The translations under genes were made by a program, and so were the position numbers. Below the pieces are notes generated by a model. The model ran no database searches. It was not told where the DNA came from and saw nothing but the letters and a program-made list of their open reading frames with translations. A stretch of DNA of 63,023 nt, taken from contig NZ_JHWV01000015.1 of the NCBI RefSeq assembly GCF_000622005.1, forward strand, positions 1-63,023. Direction: 5' to 3'. Each line of letters begins with the position of its first letter. Position 1 is the first letter of the stretch. Source of the stretch: Anaerovibrio sp. RM50 (lineage in GTDB: Bacteria; Bacillota; Negativicutes; Selenomonadales; Selenomonadaceae). Shown here piece by piece: positions 59,364 through 63,023 of this stretch.

Positions 59364-59527
59364 TTAATCAGCTAGCAAGGTCTTGCCCAATTCATAAGCC
59401 GCCGCACATTGCTTAGGGAACATCTCCTGACAGCTTCCTACGCTCCTTTTAAGGCCTGGTGCAATAGCTCTGCCGTGTTACCATTACGCCGTGGACTACC
59501 ATTAATGGCAATTACTTTTTTCATCAT
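59364..59527 (-). pseudogene. NADPH-dependent FMN reductase remnant with internal deletion
   Basis: It starts MKKVIAINGSPRRNGNTAEL with AGGAGGG upstream, is cut by TAG after LLHQALKGA, and ends in another frame QEMFPKQCAAAYELGKTLLA, D, stop. These are the two ends of a flavodoxin-like reductase of about 170-200 aa with the middle lost. Confidence 0.7.
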
Positions 59528-59601
59528 TCAAGCCCTCCTATTTTCATACACAAATACCTGGATATCCTTTTCGACACCAACTAAAAATTACCTGCTATGC
59601 T

Positions 59602-59638
59602 AAAAAATAGCCTGACAAAGTCACACACCTTGTCAGGC
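59602..59638 (-). terminator. Rho-independent terminator
   Basis: CTTTGTCAGGC and GCCTGACAAGG form a stem, followed on the minus strand by TATTTTTTAG, after the 59700-60212 gene. Confidence 0.8.
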
Positions 59639-59699
59639 CACTATGGGAATTCGAATAACTTCAGTGAGACTCTATAGCTCCCACTGACTTACTATCATT

Positions 59700-60212
59700 T
59701 TACAAGCCCTTGGCAAAATCTCTGATTTCATTCAATTTTGCTTCGGATTTGTTTTCCTCACCTGCAGCGGTAAGAATACCAGCTACTTCAATCTTGGCAT
59801 AGGCCATATAATCCTTAAACTGGGCAATAGAGCCATCGTGAGTGCCTGGAGAACCAGAGGAAAGCATAAGAACACATTTCTTTGCCTTTTGTGGCTTGCC
59901 GATGCAATATACGCGCTGGATGGCCGCCTGCATCTGAGCTGTCATGGTGAAATAATATACTGGGGAAGCGAAAACAATCACGTCTGCCTCTTTATAGGCT
60001 GGCAACAGCTTCTCAAAATCATCCTTCTGAACGCAATTACCCTCACCCTTGGTGTGGCAATACTCACATCCCAGACAGCCACCGATTTTCATCTTGCCTA
60101 CATGGTATTCTTCTACCTGATGGCCTGCTGCCTCAGCCCCTTCACGAAATGCCTGTACCATTGCTGCTGTGTTCATTTTTCTTGGACTTCCGTTAAAAAT
60201 TGCAATTTTCAT
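59700..60212 (-). CDS. Flavodoxin-family NAD(P)H-dependent reductase
   Basis: A 170-aa protein: KIAIFNGSPRKMNTAAMVQA (FMN loop), IGGCLGCEYCHTKGEGNCVQ (CxxCxxC-type Cys set), and VIVFASPVYYFTMTAQMQAA. Iron-sulfur flavoprotein-like arrangement. Full length, unlike the fragment at 59364. Confidence 0.9.
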   Translation of the reverse strand: MKIAIFNGSPRKMNTAAMVQAFREGAEAAGHQVEEYHVGKMKIGGCLGCEYCHTKGEGNCVQKDDFEKLLPAYKEADVIVFASPVYYFTMTAQMQAAIQRVYCIGKPQKAKKCVLMLSSGSPGTHDGSIAQFKDYMAYAKIEVAGILTAAGEENKSEAKLNEIRDFAKGL

Positions 60213-60277
60213 TTTTCAAAAACCTCCTAAAAATAATACACCCTACTAACACACACTATTTTTAAAGCATTACCGCT

Positions 60278-60481
60278 TTAATCCACCGCCATATCCGGCT
60301 GCTCCAAAGGCATACCAGTATCCACCAGAATCACCTCATCACCAGTATCAATGAGGAAATTCTGTAAGGTGCTGCGATACTTCACATTCTTGTCGAGTTT
60401 GTCCTCGCCATCCTCCAAGCCCATGGCAAAGGGCTGTGTCATGAAGCCATTCTCATAAAGTTTTACTGCCTTAATTTCCAT
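60278..60481 (-). pseudogene. MBL-fold hydrolase, N-terminal fragment
   Basis: 67 codons: AVKLYENGFMTQPFAMGLED and YRSTLQNFLIDTGDEVILVD then TGMP, the first strands of a lactonase-like beta-lactamase-fold protein. The HxHxDH metal site and the rest (some 200 residues) are missing after the stop at 60278. Confidence 0.75.
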
Positions 60482-60732
60482 AGTTCTATTGCTCCTTTCA
60501 CATAATCAACACACTAAGAGCCCTGTATTCCCGAAGCTATCCTAGCTGACTACCATAGATTTTAGGTCAAAAACATGACCTCAATGTGACCTTTTACGTC
60601 AATTTATTTTTGATAGTTTTCGTGACGTACTAATATTTATCCTGCATAAAAAAGCAATTTAATAAATCGCCATTTTTGAGTGATAGCGTTATAATAGTGG
60701 CAATGATGTGTGTAAGTAACAGGAGAATTACC

Positions 60733-61314
60733 ATGATGTATTCAGTGGATTGCCATAAAAATTTTATTACTATCGAGGAGTTTAAAGGAAAATACCAGAA
60801 CCGGGAAAAGTTTCTGGCATACTGTAAGGAATGCCCCAGATACAACAATACCTGGTCCTGCCCGCCTCTTGCCTTTGATGTCAACGAGTATTTAGATAAA
60901 TATACCTATGTCTATGTGGTCTGTGCCAAAATAACCCTAACTGATCAAGTTATTCGTGAAACAGATACACCTGACAAGGTAAAGGATATGGGTTGGAAAA
61001 TTCTATGTGAGGTAAAAGCTAATCTGGAGGAAAATCTCCGAGGCATGGAACGATTGGTTCCAGAAAGTATCTCCCTATCCTCTGGTGGCTGTAACAATTG
61101 TAGTATATGCACCCGAAAAGATGGTATTCCATGCAGACTGCCCGACAAAATGCGCTATTCCATGGATGCCTTTGGCTTCGACCTTACAGCTATCACCAAG
61201 GACCTGTTTGATATTGATATTCAATGGTGCAAGGATAGTCTGCCAAAATATTTTACCCTGATCCACGGTCTGCTGACTAAGAGTAAAGTAAAGGATGAGC
61301 TTTGGAATTTTTAA
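60733..61314 (+). CDS. DUF2284 metal-binding protein
   Basis: A 193-aa protein with conserved Cys groups: YCKECPRYNNTWSCPPLAFD and GGCNNCSICTRKDGIPCRLP, ending DKMRYSMDAFGFDLT. DUF2284 proteins are small predicted metal-binding proteins of anaerobes. AGGAG lies 7 bases before ATG 60733. A gene-free stretch of about 250 bases (60482-60732) precedes it with nothing notable beyond GGTCA-like repeats. Confidence 0.88.
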   Translation: MMYSVDCHKNFITIEEFKGKYQNREKFLAYCKECPRYNNTWSCPPLAFDVNEYLDKYTYVYVVCAKITLTDQVIRETDTPDKVKDMGWKILCEVKANLEENLRGMERLVPESISLSSGGCNNCSICTRKDGIPCRLPDKMRYSMDAFGFDLTAITKDLFDIDIQWCKDSLPKYFTLIHGLLTKSKVKDELWNF

Positions 61315-61320
61315 CAAAAA

Positions 61321-61350
61321 AGCTGTATGAACTTCACGCTCATACAGTTT
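61321..61350 (+). terminator. Rho-independent terminator
   Basis: CTGTATGA and TCATACAG form a stem followed by TTTTTTCTTTT, just after the DUF2284 gene. Confidence 0.8.
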
Positions 61351-61625
61351 TTTCTTTTCCTAAAAATACATTATTTTAATTTATTATACTCAGCTGCATA
61401 TTCTCACCAGCTGTTGTAGTTTGTTTTCCGCCACCTAAAGAGGAAGGGGATTCCACTGGGCCAGCCGCATAACAAAACAACAAAATGATTAAATAAGACT
61501 CACCCTGGAGGAGCTGTGATTTCGCAGCTCCTCTTTAATGTAATATAGCCAAATACACCAAAAAGGATTATTCCCCTACGCGTAGAATAATATTTCATAT
61601 CAAATGAATTAAGGGAGAAATCATA
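61351..61625. other. Gene-free stretch with one more hairpin
   Basis: No gene is seen. GAGGAGCTG-TGATTTCG-CAGCTCCTC followed by TTTAATG (61508-61536) looks like the terminator of a deleted gene. A GGGAGA ribosome site for the LysR gene ends the stretch. Confidence 0.5.
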
Positions 61626-62513
61626 ATGGAATTTCGCATATTAAAATATTTCCTTACAGTGGCCAAAGAGGAAAGTTTTTCCCGGGCAGCGGAAAAACTT
61701 CACCTTTCCCAACCTACTCTTTCCAGACAAATAAAGGATTTAGAGGATGAATATGGTAAACAGCTTCTCATACGTGCCCCTCGACGCATCTCCCTTACAG
61801 AAGACGGAATACTACTTCGCCAACGTGCCGAAGAAATCCTATCTTTGGTAGAAAAAACCGAAGGAGAACTATTAAGCCATGACCGGACAATTGCAGGTGA
61901 TATCCGTATAGGTGCGGGAGAATCAATTAATTTTTCCCTAATAATGCAGGTGGCAGAAGAACTTCACAGGACATATCCAAATATCCGTTTTCATATAGTT
62001 TCTGGTGATGGTGAAACAACCCGTAAACGTCTTGAATTAGGACTTATAGATTTTGGTTACATATACGGAAAACTTAGCTCCCAAAAATACAGTTATCTTA
62101 AACTGCCCGTTAAAGATCGTTGGGTATTAGTTGTGCGTAAAGATGATCCTTTGGCCAAAAAAGAATTCATCACTCCGGCTGACCTTTGGGATGCGCCTCT
62201 ATTGCTATCACGACAGAGCATTACCCCCATCACCCACGGAGCAGAAGTACAGCAATGGATGCAAAAGCCATTAAAGGACTTGAACATCGTCGGTTCATAT
62301 ACTCTGTTTTATAACGCTTCTATAATGATTCAGGCAGGATTAGGATGTGCCATTTCCTTTGATGGCCTTATTAATACAACTGGAACTGATCTTTGTATAA
62401 GGCCATTGAAACCGGCCATCTATGCCAAGCCGATAATGGTCTGGAAAAAAAATCAAGTATTTTCCAAGGCCTCCCAACTTTTCCTACAAGCTCTGCAAGA
62501 AAAATTTTCATAA
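61626..62513 (+). CDS. LysR-family regulator
   Basis: A 295-aa protein: FRILKYFLTVAKEESFSRAA, EKLHLSQPTLSRQIKDLEDE (winged helix), and a ligand-binding part with DIRIGAGESINFSLIMQVAE and LELGLIDFGYIYGKLSSQKY. AAGGGAGA precedes the ATG. No divergent target remains next to it; the DUF2284 gene or a lost gene could be the target. Confidence 0.92.
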   Translation: MEFRILKYFLTVAKEESFSRAAEKLHLSQPTLSRQIKDLEDEYGKQLLIRAPRRISLTEDGILLRQRAEEILSLVEKTEGELLSHDRTIAGDIRIGAGESINFSLIMQVAEELHRTYPNIRFHIVSGDGETTRKRLELGLIDFGYIYGKLSSQKYSYLKLPVKDRWVLVVRKDDPLAKKEFITPADLWDAPLLLSRQSITPITHGAEVQQWMQKPLKDLNIVGSYTLFYNASIMIQAGLGCAISFDGLINTTGTDLCIRPLKPAIYAKPIMVWKKNQVFSKASQLFLQALQEKFS

Positions 62514-62519
62514 TATAAA

Positions 62520-62559
62520 AGCCTCTGCATATCAATATAATGCAGAGGCTATAATTTTT
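62520..62559. terminator. Bidirectional terminator between LysR gene and rRNA operon
   Basis: AGCCTCTGCAT (62520-62530) and ATGCAGAGGCT (62540-62550), flanked by ATAATTTTT on the plus side and TTTTATA on the minus side. Confidence 0.8.
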
Positions 62560-62560
62560 A

Positions 62561-62677
62561 ACCGGCAACTTCCTATCCTCCCAGGCCGTCTCCAGCCAAG
62601 TACTTTCGGCGTTTATGTGCTTAACTACTGTGTTCGGAATGGGAACAGGTGGGACCACATAGCCATCATCACCGGAT
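62561..62677 (-). rRNA. 5S ribosomal RNA
   Basis: Minus strand begins TCCGGTGATGATGGC, contains CCGAACACAGTAGTTAAGC and ends GTTGCCGGTT, with paired ends. Typical 5S length of about 117 bases. Confidence 0.93.
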
Positions 62678-62740
62678 ATTCTATTGAAGGTCTGTACCTT
62701 CAAAACTATACAGAAACAAGAATCATCTTAGAGTGCTTTA

Positions 62741-63023
62741 AGTTAAGCCCTCGACTTATTAGTACTGGTCTGCTTCACATGTCACCACGCTTCCACTTCC
62801 AGCCTATCAACCTTATCGTCTATAAGGAGTCTTACCAGATTACTCTGTGAGAGATCTCATCTCAAGGCGGGTTTCACGCTTAGATGCTTTCAGCGTTTAT
62901 CCCTTCCGAACGCAGCTACCCAGCTGTACAACTGGCGTCATAACTGGTACACCGTTGGTTCGTCCACTCCGGTCCTCTCGTACTAGGAGCAGCTCCCTTC
63001 AAATCTCTTACGCCCGCGATGGA
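62741..63023 (-). rRNA. 23S ribosomal RNA, 3' end (runs off the window)
   Basis: Minus strand matches the 23S 3' terminus: GTACTAATAAGTCGAGGGCT at the end, CCAGTACGAGAGGACC-like sequence (here TCCTAGTACGAGAGGACCGG) before it. Spacer to 5S of about 65 bases. Confidence 0.93.

Noticed and set aside
60482-60732. GGTCA/TGACC-like repeats near 60565-60600
   Set aside because: Only short and irregular matches; no clear dyad or promoter link could be supported.

Overview
The window looks like a Firmicutes chromosome of the Negativicutes, most likely a Selenomonas/Mitsuokella/Anaerovibrio-type member of the Selenomonadaceae. This is an inference from moderately low GC, strong AGGAGG-type ribosome binding sites, ktrAB, a tandem LysR/flavodoxin neighbourhood, a hybrid-kinase C-terminus of selenomonad type, and genes such as R2K ATP-grasp. 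No tree could be run. The right end enters an rRNA operon (5S and the 3' end of 23S, minus strand).

1-16 kb: a complete IS256-family element (with an 8-bp target duplication) sits at the downstream end of a very long minus-strand gene array, 15.9 kb down to 1.6 kb. The array holds about 33 small, tightly packed genes. Many belong to a few paralogous families, lettered A to F here. A is the VIEYKEILHE family (4 copies), B is UPF0175-like (4), C is coiled coil (2), D is GKRMTWEE (3), E is the NYTMELTF/YGA/FGPAF domain (6), and F is the KIVINE phage-type domain (2). Domains are fused in new combinations (B-E once, F-E twice), and unrelated genes share the same 5' leader. Antitoxin-like genes (VbhA, an MNT nucleotidyltransferase, RelB remnants) are mixed in, with a DHH phosphodiesterase, a calcineurin-type phosphoesterase and an R2K ATP-grasp enzyme.

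16-19 kb: regulators. An XRE protein (16.1-17.1 kb) has a paralogue at 41.5-42.6 kb. Four minus-strand promoters (array, both XRE genes, the 17.9 kb gene) show related operator-like sequences, which suggests one regulon. A small Asn/His-rich repeat protein follows.

19.4-22.1 kb: a plus-strand pair, a 684-aa protein joining a phospholipase-D-like domain to an AAA-type ATPase, and a serine-recombinase-like protein that lacks the catalytic residues. This is the best candidate for an undescribed system.

22.2-37.3 kb: a 15-kb minus-strand defence operon of DISARM type: winged-helix regulator, 5-methylcytosine methyltransferase, SNF2 helicase (drmD-like), type III Mod methyltransferase, type III Res, drmA helicase, drmB (DUF1998), drmC (PLD), and vsr. 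It combines both described DISARM classes and carries an embedded type III restriction pair.

37.4-43.9 kb: a DUF1016/YhcG nuclease between two 119-bp direct repeats; a metallophosphoesterase, an orphan VirD4/TraG coupling protein and a ClpP-like protein in one operon; the second XRE regulator; and a class II Fic protein with an elaborate repeat-rich upstream region.

43.9-62.5 kb: mostly ordinary chromosome: Zn-ribbon membrane protein, GNAT, TM2 protein, ktrAB potassium uptake, azlCD amino-acid export, M29 aminopeptidase, AI-2E-family transporter, a truncated hybrid histidine kinase, a cupin/Rrf2 pair with three matching operators, Tat-exported MBL and DUF362 proteins, LysR genes with flavodoxin and SnoaL enzymes, and several decayed gene fragments (56.3 and 59.0-60.5 kb).
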